The notes: a model not told the origin generated them from the sequence alone. DNA of 36,853 bases from an uncultured Eubacteriales bacterium (GCA_934486915.1 CAKSRC010000010.1:1-36853), one strand, 5' to 3'. Shown: positions 1 through 6,455, counted from the first letter of the stretch. Program-made: numbers and translations.

Positions 1-76
1 GGTAGCGGTAAATGGACTTGAACCATCGACACTTCGGGTATGAACCGAATGCTCTAGCCAGCTGAGCTATACCGCC
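1..76 (-). tRNA. elongator tRNA-Met (anticodon CAT)
   Basis: Read on the minus strand, the segment folds as a cloverleaf. The acceptor stem begins GGCGGTA, the D arm contains AGCTCAGCTGGCTAGAGC, the anticodon stem is TTCGG/CCGAA around loop TTCATAC, and the T arm has loop TTCAAGT. The anticodon is CAT. The anticodon stem lacks the three consecutive G-C pairs of initiator tRNA, and the overall sequence matches elongator tRNA-Met of Firmicutes rather than lysidine tRNA-Ile. The 3' end reads GCTACC, and the final A of the encoded CCA would fall just outside the window. Confidence 0.93.
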
Positions 77-119
77 ATTTGTAGTTAGATAAAATGTGTA
101 ACAAAAATCAACTTGTCTT

Positions 120-148
120 ATTATACAACGGCAGAAAATATTTGTCAA
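120..148 (-). promoter_or_regulatory. sigma-A promoter of the tRNA-Met gene
   Basis: On the minus strand TTGACA (143-148) and TATAAT (120-125) are separated by exactly 17 bases, a perfect match to the vegetative consensus. It lies about 44 bases upstream of the tRNA 5' end, as expected for a stable RNA gene. Confidence 0.9.
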
Positions 149-212
149 GCCCTTTTTTTAAAAAATTTTAAATTTAAATTTCTATCCTATATATAGGGGT
201 TTATTTGAGGTG

Positions 213-371
213 TTATGACTGTTGTAATTTTAATTGTTTGAGTTTATCATCGGGTATGTCTACCAGTATGCAGTCACCGCACACTCCCCCAAATTCTATG
301 TTGAGCTTATCCAAAATGCAGACATTATCCTTTTGATATATGCAGTAATCATTTTCGCAACGAACTTCCAT
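213..371 (-). CDS. small Cys-rich protein, 52 aa, unknown function
   Basis: An ATG preceded at a good distance by AAGGAG opens a 52-codon frame. The product is acidic and has five cysteines at residues 5, 10, 18, 31 and 34, arranged as C-x4-C-x7-C and then C-x2-C, with GVCGDC near the middle. The spacing suggests a metal site or disulfide knot. There is no signal peptide or membrane segment. Small cytosolic Cys-rich proteins of this look are common and uncharacterised in clostridia; I cannot name a family. The gene is divergent from the RHH pair and shares its upstream region, including a perfect palindrome. Coding status rests on the ribosome binding site, the start, and the cysteine pattern. 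Confidence 0.7.
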   Translation of the reverse strand: MEVRCENDYCIYQKDNVCILDKLNIEFGGVCGDCILVDIPDDKLKQLKLQQS

Positions 372-398
372 GGTATTTTCTCCTTTTAATTAAGATTA

Positions 399-434
399 CA
401 GTATAATTATACTGCAAATATAATGTAATTACAA
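399..434 (-). promoter_or_regulatory. palindrome overlapping a candidate promoter for the 52-aa gene
   Basis: CAGTATAATTATACTG at 399-414 is a perfect 16-bp inverted repeat. Its left-reading half supplies a TATAAT -10 (406-411), and TTGTAA (429-434) stands 17 bases upstream as a -35 on the minus strand. The dyad also puts a TATAAT on the plus strand (402-407). An operator on top of a -10 box between a Cys-rich gene and two RHH repressor-like genes would suit autoregulation, but that role is inferred only. Confidence 0.5.
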
Positions 435-496
435 TTGATATTATAATATATATCTCTCTTGTATGCAATACTATTATTAATATAGAGGTGATAACA

Positions 497-691
497 TTGA
501 AACGAGATTTTATAATTACCCCAAGGGATGAAGAAAGTGTCAATATGACTATAAGGATAGAGAAGAGCATTCAAATAGGCTTTGATAAACTTGCCAGAGA
601 AAGCGGCAGGAGTCGGAATGAACTTATTAATCTGGCGCTAAAATATGCTTTAAAAAATGCTAAGTTGATGGATGAAGACAATGAAGATTAG
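497..691 (+). CDS. ribbon-helix-helix DNA-binding protein, copy 1
   Basis: The 64-residue product fits the Arc/MetJ/CopG-type ribbon-helix-helix fold. A beta strand (MTIRIEKSI, about residues 17-25) is followed by helix A (GFDKLARES) and helix B (SRNELINLALKYAL), joined by a Gly-Arg turn. Such proteins dimerise and insert the paired strands into the major groove; many are repressors or antitoxins. I chose the TTG at 497 because GAGGTG at 485-490 sits 6 bases before it, whereas the in-frame GTG at 488 lies inside that site. The C-terminus is acidic. No toxin-like partner is adjacent; the next gene is a close paralog in tandem. A TATAAT at 442-447 may be its -10, with no good -35. Confidence 0.82.
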   Translation: MKRDFIITPRDEESVNMTIRIEKSIQIGFDKLARESGRSRNELINLALKYALKNAKLMDEDNED

Positions 692-737
692 TACCTGATT
701 AAAAATAAGGGAAAAATTCTATAATAAGGTGATAAGA

Positions 738-947
738 TTGGGAAGAAAATTTATTATTATGCCAAAAGATGATGAAAATGTAATTATGTCTATAAGGATA
801 GAAAGAAGAATTCAAGCAGGCTTCGACAAGCTTGCAAGGGAAAGTGGCAGAAGCCGAAACGAACTTATCAATATGGCATTAGATTATGCCTTGGAAAACG
901 CCAAAATAATGATGAATGGCGAAGATGAAGAAGACGAAGAACACTAA
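738..947 (+). CDS. ribbon-helix-helix DNA-binding protein, copy 2
   Basis: This 69-residue protein is a tandem paralog of the preceding gene. The core stretch FDKLARESGRSRNELIN is identical in both, and the strand and second helix differ by a few substitutions. It ends in a longer acidic tail (EDEEDEEH). The start is TTG, 6 bases after AAGGTG, matching the architecture of copy 1, so the ribosome binding site and start were duplicated with the gene. It lies 46 bases downstream and is probably cotranscribed. Both copies keep the hydrophobic and basic positions of the fold, so both should bind DNA, perhaps as homo- and heterodimers (inference). Confidence 0.82.
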   Translation: MGRKFIIMPKDDENVIMSIRIERRIQAGFDKLARESGRSRNELINMALDYALENAKIMMNGEDEEDEEH

Positions 948-986
948 ATTTCAGTATTTAACTCATTAGTTATATTTCACAAAAAC

Positions 987-1016
987 CTATTGGAATTATA
1001 TCTAAAATTCTAATAG
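987..1016 (-). terminator. possible weak terminator between the RHH pair and the S10 promoter
   Basis: An 11-bp inverted repeat, CTATTGGAATT (987-997) and AATTCTAATAG (1006-1016), has one G-U pair and an 8-base loop. On the minus strand it is followed by GTTTTTG, so it resembles a terminator for leftward transcription; on the plus strand there is no T run. It lies just before the S10 promoter. No leftward gene obviously needs it. Confidence 0.3.
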
Positions 1017-1023
1017 ATAATAC

Positions 1024-1052
1024 TTGCAATATTCGGGTGCATATGGTATTAT
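1024..1052 (+). promoter_or_regulatory. promoter of the S10-spc-alpha superoperon
   Basis: TTGCAA (1024-1029) and TATTAT (1047-1052) are 17 bases apart, and TG at 1044-1045 makes it an extended -10. Transcription would start near 1059, giving a leader of about 265 bases before rpsJ. No ribosomal or tuf gene lies upstream, so this looks like the main promoter for the cluster. Confidence 0.65.
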
Positions 1053-1059
1053 AATATAT

Positions 1060-1323
1060 GCGTGACTGCAAGAGACTATGCGATGAAGCGGGAGGTTGCG
1101 GCTTTAGGCCGGTTTTTCCGTGGAGTATGTCCGATTTTAAACCGGGCGATTGAAATATGATTTTTGAGTAAGAGGCATATACTATGCCCAAATCTCATAA
1201 AGTTTTCAACGTAACCCGGATCGACTCAAAAGGTCAGTCCGGTTTTTTGATACCTTTGCAAGAAACACCCGGGAGGGTGGCAAAGGATAAGCGCCCGCCA
1301 ACTACAATAAGGAGGCGATCTTA
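1060..1323 (+). promoter_or_regulatory. structured S10-operon leader with attenuator-like alternative pairings
   Basis: The gene-free stretch before rpsJ holds several stems. CCGGTTT (1109-1115) can pair with AAACCGG (1139-1145), and GGCATA (1174-1179) pairs with TATGCC (1183-1188). A terminator-like hairpin follows at 1216-1248. Last comes a stem of CCTTTGC (1253-1259) with GCAAAGG (1280-1286), holding an inner CACCC/GGGTG helix and an AAGAAA bulge. AAACCGG is also complementary to CCGGTTT at 1239-1245, the 3' arm of the terminator, so it could act as antiterminator. In E. coli L4 regulates the S10 operon through its leader; whether L4 or another protein acts here is unknown. I cannot assign an Rfam family. 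Confidence 0.65.
1216..1248 (+). terminator. terminator-like hairpin inside the S10 leader (attenuator)
   Basis: CCGGA (1216-1220) pairs with TCCGG (1238-1242), and an inner GACT/GGTC helix closes a CAAAA loop. Six T residues follow at 1243-1248. It lies in the leader, upstream of every superoperon gene, so it must be bypassed for ribosomal protein synthesis, which suggests a regulated attenuator. Confidence 0.65.
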
Positions 1324-1635
1324 GTGGCAGTCAAAGAAAAAATAAGGATAAGGCTTAAGGGCTATGATCATCAGTTGGTAGATCAATCAGCAGAAAAGAT
1401 TGTTGATACAGCAAAGAAAACAGGTGGAACGGTTTCAGGACCTATACCGCTACCGACAGAGAAACAAATCATTACAATATTACGTGCCGTTCATAAATAT
1501 AAAGACAGCCGTGAGCAATTTGAAATGAGAACCCATAAAAGACTTATCGATATTTTAAGACCATCAAACAAGACTGTTGAGTCATTGATGAGTCTAGAGC
1601 TCCCTGCAGGTGTTGAGATAGAGATTAAACTTTAA
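1324..1635 (+). CDS. rpsJ: 30S ribosomal protein S10
   Basis: The 103-residue product matches the usual length of S10 (NusE). The typical opening KIRIRLKGYDHQLVDQSA and the segment RTHKRLIDIL are present. S10 sits in the 30S head and also pairs with NusB in antitermination complexes. It starts with GTG, 8 bases after AAGGAGG (1309-1315). It is the first gene of the superoperon. A frame in the leader ends with a TAG overlapping this GTG (see findings). Confidence 0.98.
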   Translation: MAVKEKIRIRLKGYDHQLVDQSAEKIVDTAKKTGGTVSGPIPLPTEKQIITILRAVHKYKDSREQFEMRTHKRLIDILRPSNKTVESLMSLELPAGVEIEIKL

Positions 1636-1655
1636 TCTTAACGAACAAGCAGACG

Positions 1656-1687
1656 AGGTCAAGTTGGGTAAAACCAACCAATAACCT
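1656..1687 (+). other. small stem-loop between rpsJ and rplC
   Basis: GTTGG (1663-1667) pairs with CCAAC (1674-1678), and AGGT (1656-1659) can pair with ACCT (1684-1687) outside it, ending just before the rplC ribosome binding site. It may set the S10/L3 translation ratio; a chance fold is possible. Confidence 0.35.
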
Positions 1688-1702
1688 ATCAGGAGGTAAA
1701 TT

Positions 1703-2335
1703 ATGCAAAAAGCAATCATTGGTAAGAAGATTGGTATGACCCAAATCTTCGACGAAAAAGGAAAAGTTATTCCCGTTACAGTTGTAGAGGCTGGTCCTTG
1801 CGTTGTTTCTCAAAAGAAAACAATCGAAAACGACGGCTATGAATCCATCCAAATGGGATTCGGCGACCTAAAACCTCACAAGGTAACAAAGCCTATGAAA
1901 GGTCATTTCGACAAGGCTAATGTAGCACCAAAGAGAATTCTTAGAGAATTCCGTTTTGATGATACAAGTGCTTACAACGTAGGCGACATCGTTAAAGCAG
2001 ACGCTTTTAACGAAGGCGATAAAATCGATGTTACGGGAAAAAGCAAAGGTAAAGGATATGCAGGCGTTATAAAGCGCTGGAACTTCAGAAGGCTTAAAGA
2101 GAGCCATGGTTCCGGTCCGGTTGCTCGCCATGGCGGATCATTGGGCTGCTGTTCAGACCCATCAAGAGTGTTTAAAGGCAGAAAAATGGCCGGTCACTTA
2201 GGTGCTGAAAGAGTAACAGTTCAAAACCTATTAGTTGTTAAGGTCGATGCTGAAAACAATCTAATTGCTATCAAGGGTGCTATTCCTGGTCCTAATGGTG
2301 GAACAGTGGTAATCCGTGACAGCGTTAAGGCGTAA
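1703..2335 (+). CDS. rplC: 50S ribosomal protein L3
   Basis: The 210-residue protein has the L3 opening KAIIGKKIGMTQIFDEKGKV, the internal KGKGYAGVIKRWNF, and the conserved loop SHGSGPVARHGGSLG followed by DPSRVFKGRKMAGHLG, which reaches toward the peptidyl transferase centre. L3 is an early assembly protein of the 50S subunit. The ATG follows AGGAGG by 6 bases. The GSLGCCSDPS part carries two adjacent cysteines where many homologs have Ala or Ser. It lies 67 bases after rpsJ and 17 before rplD, in the usual order. Confidence 0.98.
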   Translation: MQKAIIGKKIGMTQIFDEKGKVIPVTVVEAGPCVVSQKKTIENDGYESIQMGFGDLKPHKVTKPMKGHFDKANVAPKRILREFRFDDTSAYNVGDIVKADAFNEGDKIDVTGKSKGKGYAGVIKRWNFRRLKESHGSGPVARHGGSLGCCSDPSRVFKGRKMAGHLGAERVTVQNLLVVKVDAENNLIAIKGAIPGPNGGTVVIRDSVKA

Positions 2336-2352
2336 GGGAAGGAGGAATTATA

Positions 2353-2976
2353 ATGCCTAAAGTAGCAGTACTTGATATAGAAGGCAAAGAAGTTGACCAA
2401 ATCGAATTAAGCGATAATGTATTCGGTATAGAACCTAATGTACCTGTAATGCATCAAATGGTCGTAAACTATCTTGCTAATAATCGTCAAGGAACACAAT
2501 CCGCATTAACCCGTTCTGAAGTTTCAGGTGGCGGAAGAAAACCTTGGAGACAAAAGGGAACAGGTCATGCAAGGCAAGGTTCAACTCGTTCACCTCAATG
2601 GAGACATGGTGGAGTTGTATTTGCACCAAAGCCTCGCAGCTACAGTTTTACTGTCAACAAAAAGGTTAGAAGATTAGCAATGAAATCTGCATTCTCAAGC
2701 AAAGTATTAAGCAATGATATGATCGTTCTAGATTCTTTGAAATTAGATGAGTTCAAAACAAAGAAAATCATCAATATGTTAGATGCAGTAGGTGCTGATA
2801 GAAAAGCTCTCATTGTTATTCCTGAAGTAGATGAGAAAATCATCAGATCAACAAACAATATTTCCGGTGTACAAACTGCACTAATCAACACACTAAACGT
2901 TTACGACATTCTTAATGCAGATAAAATTATCGTGCTTAGAGAAGCAGTAAACAAAATTGAGGAGGTGTATGCATAA
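2353..2976 (+). CDS. rplD: 50S ribosomal protein L4
   Basis: The 207-residue protein shows the L4 hallmark, a long extended loop at about residues 47-100 rich in Gly, Arg and Lys (GGGRKPWRQKGTGHARQGS, then SPQWRHGG), which lines the exit tunnel and is a site of macrolide-resistance mutations in other bacteria. In E. coli L4 is the autogenous repressor of the S10 operon; here it is the prime candidate ligand of the leader, by analogy only. Its stop codon overlaps the start of rplW (TAATG), suggesting translational coupling. Confidence 0.98.
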   Translation: MPKVAVLDIEGKEVDQIELSDNVFGIEPNVPVMHQMVVNYLANNRQGTQSALTRSEVSGGGRKPWRQKGTGHARQGSTRSPQWRHGGVVFAPKPRSYSFTVNKKVRRLAMKSAFSSKVLSNDMIVLDSLKLDEFKTKKIINMLDAVGADRKALIVIPEVDEKIIRSTNNISGVQTALINTLNVYDILNADKIIVLREAVNKIEEVYA

Positions 2977-3266
2977 TGGTAGCACAAGATATTATTGTTC
3001 GCCCAATTATAACTGAAAAAAGTATGATGGGTACAGCCATGAAAAAATACACTTTCGAAGTTAATAAAAGTGCCAACAAAATCGAAATTGCTAAAGCAGT
3101 CGAAGAACTATTTGGTGTAAAAGTTAAGAAAGTAAATACTCTAAATGTTAGAGGTCATTTACGTCGTCAAGGCAGAAATGAAGGTTACACACCGTCTTGG
3201 AAAAAAGCAGTTGTAACACTTACTGAAGAAAGCAAAAACATCGAGTTCTTTGAGGGCATGATGTAA
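2976..3266 (+). CDS. rplW: 50S ribosomal protein L23
   Basis: This 96-residue L23 begins in the TAATG overlap with rplD. The motif IIVRPIITEKSM and the basic loop RRQGRNEGYTPSWKKAVVTL are typical. L23 lies at the exit of the peptide tunnel, where trigger factor and signal recognition particle dock. A 75-base gap with predicted RNA structure separates it from rplB. Confidence 0.97.
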   Translation: MVAQDIIVRPIITEKSMMGTAMKKYTFEVNKSANKIEIAKAVEELFGVKVKKVNTLNVRGHLRRQGRNEGYTPSWKKAVVTLTEESKNIEFFEGMM

Positions 3267-3267
3267 T

Positions 3268-3319
3268 CCTGTTGTAAACAGGTGCAGATTATGGGAAATG
3301 GCAATTCCCGCAAAGCCAT
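3268..3319 (+). other. hairpin and possible pseudoknot between rplW and rplB
   Basis: CCTGTT (3268-3273) pairs with AACAGG (3277-3282) around a 3-base loop. Then GGGAA (3293-3297) pairs with TTCCC (3305-3309), and ATGGC in that loop (3298-3302) is complementary to GCCAT at 3315-3319, the geometry of an H-type pseudoknot just before the rplB ribosome binding site. It could be a protein-binding or translation-control site; there is no direct support. Confidence 0.4.
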
Positions 3320-3341
3320 CATGAGGAGAGTGAATTAAACA

Positions 3342-4175
3342 ATGGCCATTAAAAATTTCAAGCCGACTTCACCATCAAGAAGAAATATGTCGGTTCTAGA
3401 TTACGCAGGCCTTTCAAAAGTGGCTCCTGAGAAAAGTCTTTTGGAACCTCTTAACAAGAAAGCAGGTCGTAACAGCTACGGAAGAATCACCGTTCGTCAC
3501 AGAGGCGGCGGAAACCGTAAAAAGTATCGTGTAATTGATTTTAAACGTCAAAAATTCGATATTCCCGGAAAGGTTCTTACTCTAGAGTATGATCCTAACC
3601 GTTCAGCAAATATAGCATTAGTTCAATATGAGGACGGAGAGAAAAGATACATCATCGCACCTCACGGCCTAAAGGTTGGAGATCCAATCTTAGCAGGTAC
3701 TGGGGCAGATATTAAACCTGGTAACGCATTACCTTTGGCAAATATCCCTGTAGGTACATTCATCCACAATGTTGAACTTTACCCAGGAAAAGGTGCTCAA
3801 TTAGCAAGAGCTGCTGGAAACATGGCTCAGCTAATGGCTAAGGAAGGCAACATGGCTTTACTTAGATTACCTTCAGGAGAATTAAGAAATGTTCCTGTTA
3901 ACTGCATGGCTACTATAGGCCAGGTTGGTAACTTGGATCATGAAAATGTAAAAATAGGTAAAGCAGGACGTAAACGTCACTTAGGCTTTAGACCTACAGT
4001 TCGTGGTTCTGTCATGAACCCGAATGATCACCCACACGGTGGTGGTGAAGGTAAGAGCCCGATCGGTCGTCCGGGACCTGTTACTCCTTGGGGTAAACCA
4101 ACTCTTGGATACAAAACTCGTAAGAAACATAACCATTCCGACAAGTTTATCGTAAAACGCAGAAACGGTAAATAA
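3342..4175 (+). CDS. rplB: 50S ribosomal protein L2
   Basis: The 277-residue L2 starts with the usual MAIKNFKPTSPSRR. It contains RITVRHRGGGNRKKYR near residue 50 and the highly conserved C-terminal region MNPNDHPHGGGEGKSPIGRP, where His-230 corresponds to the conserved histidine near the peptidyl transferase centre. L2 bridges the subunits and is needed for their association. The start codon follows a GAGGAGAGTG site. The long upstream gap is unusual within this tightly packed cluster. Confidence 0.98.
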   Translation: MAIKNFKPTSPSRRNMSVLDYAGLSKVAPEKSLLEPLNKKAGRNSYGRITVRHRGGGNRKKYRVIDFKRQKFDIPGKVLTLEYDPNRSANIALVQYEDGEKRYIIAPHGLKVGDPILAGTGADIKPGNALPLANIPVGTFIHNVELYPGKGAQLARAAGNMAQLMAKEGNMALLRLPSGELRNVPVNCMATIGQVGNLDHENVKIGKAGRKRHLGFRPTVRGSVMNPNDHPHGGGEGKSPIGRPGPVTPWGKPTLGYKTRKKHNHSDKFIVKRRNGK

Positions 4176-4201
4176 GGCGTACAGAAAGGAGCTTATGAAT
4201 T

Positions 4202-4477
4202 ATGGGCAGAAGCGTAAAAAAGGGTCCTTTTGTACAGCCTGTGTTGCTCAAAAGGGTTCAAGAGATGAATAAGACAGGCGAAAAGAAAATTGTTAAGACT
4301 TGGAGCAGATCCTCAACAATTTTCCCTGATTTCGTTGGTCATACATTTGCAGTCCATGACGGACGCAAACACGTGCCGGTATATGTAACAGAAGATATGG
4401 TTGGTCATAAACTAGGAGAGTTCGCTCCAACCAGAACTTTTAAAGGTCATGCCGGATCAAAAACAACAAAGAAATAA
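4202..4477 (+). CDS. rpsS: 30S ribosomal protein S19
   Basis: The 91-residue protein has the S19 signature: MGRSVKKGPFV at the start, KTWSRSSTIFPDFVGHTFAVHDGRKHVPVYVTEDMVGHKLGEF split over residues 32-75, and TRTFKGH near the end. S19 binds 16S rRNA in the 30S head with S13. The ATG follows AAAGGAG. It lies between rplB and rplV, as in other bacteria. Confidence 0.98.
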   Translation: MGRSVKKGPFVQPVLLKRVQEMNKTGEKKIVKTWSRSSTIFPDFVGHTFAVHDGRKHVPVYVTEDMVGHKLGEFAPTRTFKGHAGSKTTKK

Positions 4478-4498
4478 CAGCCGAAAGGAGTGTATATC

Positions 4499-4834
4499 AT
4501 GGAAGCAAGGGCTTATTTAAAGCATGCCCGCATTTCTCCACGTAAAGTAACGGTTGTATTGGATTTAATTCGTAACAAACCCGTTGACTTAGCACAAGCT
4601 ATCCTAGAGCATACCCCAAAGGCTGCTTGTGAAGATTTAAGTAAATTACTAAAATCAGCGATAGCAAATGCTGAAAATAATCATAATATGGACGTTTCCA
4701 GACTTTACGTAGCAGAATGTTTCGTATGTCCGGGTCCGATACTCAAGCGTATTCGTCCAAGAGCTCAGGGTCGTGCTTTTAGAATTGAAAAAAGGACTTC
4801 ACACGTAACCTTAGTTCTAAAGGAAAAAGAATAG
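4499..4834 (+). CDS. rplV: 50S ribosomal protein L22
   Basis: From the ATG 9 bases after AAGGAG the product is 111 residues, the normal L22 length. An in-frame GTG at 4490 abuts the ribosome binding site and was discarded. The sequence EARAYLKHARISPRKV opens the globular domain. The beta-hairpin that extends into the exit tunnel is seen at about residues 80-103 (PILKRIRPRAQGRAFRI). L22 contacts all six domains of 23S rRNA. Confidence 0.97.
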   Translation: MEARAYLKHARISPRKVTVVLDLIRNKPVDLAQAILEHTPKAACEDLSKLLKSAIANAENNHNMDVSRLYVAECFVCPGPILKRIRPRAQGRAFRIEKRTSHVTLVLKEKE

Positions 4835-4853
4835 TTTGATTGGGAGGTAAACT

Positions 4854-5519
4854 ATGGGACAAAAAGTAAATCCACACGGTCTTCGTGTAGGAGTAATAAA
4901 AAATTGGGACTCCCGCTGGTTTGCAAAAGATAAAGACTTTGGCAACAATCTTGTCGAAGACTATAATCTCCGTAAAATGCTAAAGAAGAAACTTTATGCA
5001 GCTGGTATAGCTAAAATAGAAATCGAACGTACAGCTTCTAAAGTTCGCGTGCACATTCATTGTGCAAAGCCGGGCATTGTAATCGGAAAAGGCGGCAGCG
5101 AGATCGATAAACTTCGCGATGAATGTGAAAAGATGTTAAATAAAACTGTTCACATCAACATCGTAGAAATTAAACAACCGGATTTAAATGCTCAGCTAGT
5201 AGCAGAAGGAATAGCTCAACAATTAGAGAAAAGAATTTCTTTTAGAAGAGCTATGAAAGCAGTTATAGGCCGTGCAATGAAATTTGGAGCAAAAGGTATA
5301 AAAACTCAGGTTTCAGGTCGTTTAGGCGGAGCTGAAATCGCAAGAACAGAACAGTATCATGAAGGAACAATTCCGCTTCAGACAATTCGCGCTGATATAG
5401 ACTATGGTTTTGCAGAAGCAAATACAACATACGGAAAAATCGGTGTAAAAGTTTGGTTATACAAAGGAGAAGTTCTCGGTGATGCTAACAGAGCTAACAG
5501 GGAAGGAGGCAATAAATAA
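4854..5519 (+). CDS. rpsC: 30S ribosomal protein S3
   Basis: The 221-residue S3 has the N-terminal MGQKVNPHGLRVGV, a type II KH domain with the GKGG loop at residues 78-81 (GIVIGKGGSEIDKL), and the C-terminal domain with RAMKFGAKGIKTQVSGRLGG. S3 lines the mRNA entry channel. Its stop overlaps the rplP start (TAATG), pointing to coupled translation. Confidence 0.98.
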   Translation: MGQKVNPHGLRVGVIKNWDSRWFAKDKDFGNNLVEDYNLRKMLKKKLYAAGIAKIEIERTASKVRVHIHCAKPGIVIGKGGSEIDKLRDECEKMLNKTVHINIVEIKQPDLNAQLVAEGIAQQLEKRISFRRAMKAVIGRAMKFGAKGIKTQVSGRLGGAEIARTEQYHEGTIPLQTIRADIDYGFAEANTTYGKIGVKVWLYKGEVLGDANRANREGGNK

Positions 5520-5944
5520 TGTTGTTGCCAAAACGTGTAAAATATCGTAGAGTTCACAGAGGCCGTATGACCGGTAAAGCAACTCGCGGTAATACTGTTA
5601 GTAATGGTGAGTATGGTCTTCAGGCTTTGGAGCCAACTTGGATAACAGCTAACCAAATAGAATCCGCCCGTGTTGCAATGACTCGTTATTGCAAAAGGTT
5701 CGGTAAAGTTTGGATAAAAATATTCCCAGACAAACCTGTTTCAAAGAAACCTCTTGAAACTCGTATGGGTAAAGGTAAAGGTGCGCCGGAATATTGGGTA
5801 GCAGTTGTTAAACCGGGACGCATTATGTTCGAAATCGAAGGAGTTCCTGAAGAAACAGCAAGAGAAGCTATGAGATTGGCAGCTAATAAATTGCCGATTA
5901 AATGTAAATTTGTTAAGAGGGAAGAAAAGGGTGGTGAGCAATAA
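5519..5944 (+). CDS. rplP: 50S ribosomal protein L16
   Basis: The 141-residue L16 begins MLLPKRVKYRRVHRGRMTGK and contains ARVAMTRYCKRFGKVWIKIFPDKPVSKKP and MGKGKGAPEYWVAVVKPGRI split along the chain, all diagnostic. L16 organises the aminoacyl-tRNA site on the 50S subunit. It is joined by TAATG overlaps to both rpsC upstream and rpmC downstream. Confidence 0.98.
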   Translation: MLLPKRVKYRRVHRGRMTGKATRGNTVSNGEYGLQALEPTWITANQIESARVAMTRYCKRFGKVWIKIFPDKPVSKKPLETRMGKGKGAPEYWVAVVKPGRIMFEIEGVPEETAREAMRLAANKLPIKCKFVKREEKGGEQ

Positions 5945-6150
5945 TGAAAGCTTCAGAAATCAGAGAATTAACACAAGAAGAGCTTTTGTCAAAGCTCAAA
6001 GACCTTAAAGCAGAGTTATTTAACTTGCGTTTCCAGCTTGCAATTAATCAGCTTGAAAACCCTATGCGCATAAAAGCTGTTAAGAAAGATATCGCAAGAG
6101 TACAAACAATTCTTCGCGAAAACGAATTAAAAAACAGCGTTAACGCGTAA
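5944..6150 (+). CDS. rpmC: 50S ribosomal protein L29
   Basis: A 68-residue two-helix protein with the L29 pattern: MKASEIRELTQEELLSKLKDLKAELFNLRFQLA spread over the first helix, then NPMRIKAVKKDIARVQTIL. L29 sits beside L23 at the tunnel exit. Translation is probably coupled to rplP through the TAATG overlap. Confidence 0.97.
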   Translation: MKASEIRELTQEELLSKLKDLKAELFNLRFQLAINQLENPMRIKAVKKDIARVQTILRENELKNSVNA

Positions 6151-6167
6151 GGGAAGGAGGATACGAC

Positions 6168-6425
6168 GTGAGCGATAGGAACATGAGAAAAACCGAAATC
6201 GGTAAGGTCGTTAGCAATAAGATGGATAAAACCATCGTTGTTGCAGTAGAAAACAGCGTAAAACATAAGTTTTATAGCAAAATCATTAAACGTACAATAA
6301 GATTAAAGGCACATGACGAAAACAACGCATGTTCAATAGGTGATAAGGTACGTGTAATGGAAACTCGCCCTCTATCTAAGGATAAGAGATGGCGCTTAGT
6401 AGAAATCATAGAAAAAGCAAAATAA
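6168..6425 (+). CDS. rpsQ: 30S ribosomal protein S17
   Basis: An 85-residue OB-fold protein. It has the S17 motifs GKVVSNKMDKTIVVAVE, HDENNACSIGDKVRVMETRPLSKDKRWRL (in two parts) and a basic VKHKFYSKIIKRT. S17 is a primary 16S rRNA binder. The start is GTG, well placed after GGAAGGAGG. Confidence 0.97.
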   Translation: MSDRNMRKTEIGKVVSNKMDKTIVVAVENSVKHKFYSKIIKRTIRLKAHDENNACSIGDKVRVMETRPLSKDKRWRLVEIIEKAK

Positions 6426-6455
6426 TTATTTGGCTTTATAAAGGAGGAACGCACT

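Noticed and set aside
970..1191. 73-codon minus-strand frame in the S10 leader
   Set aside because: It covers the promoter and leader stems, has no ribosome binding site, and the region is better explained as structured RNA.
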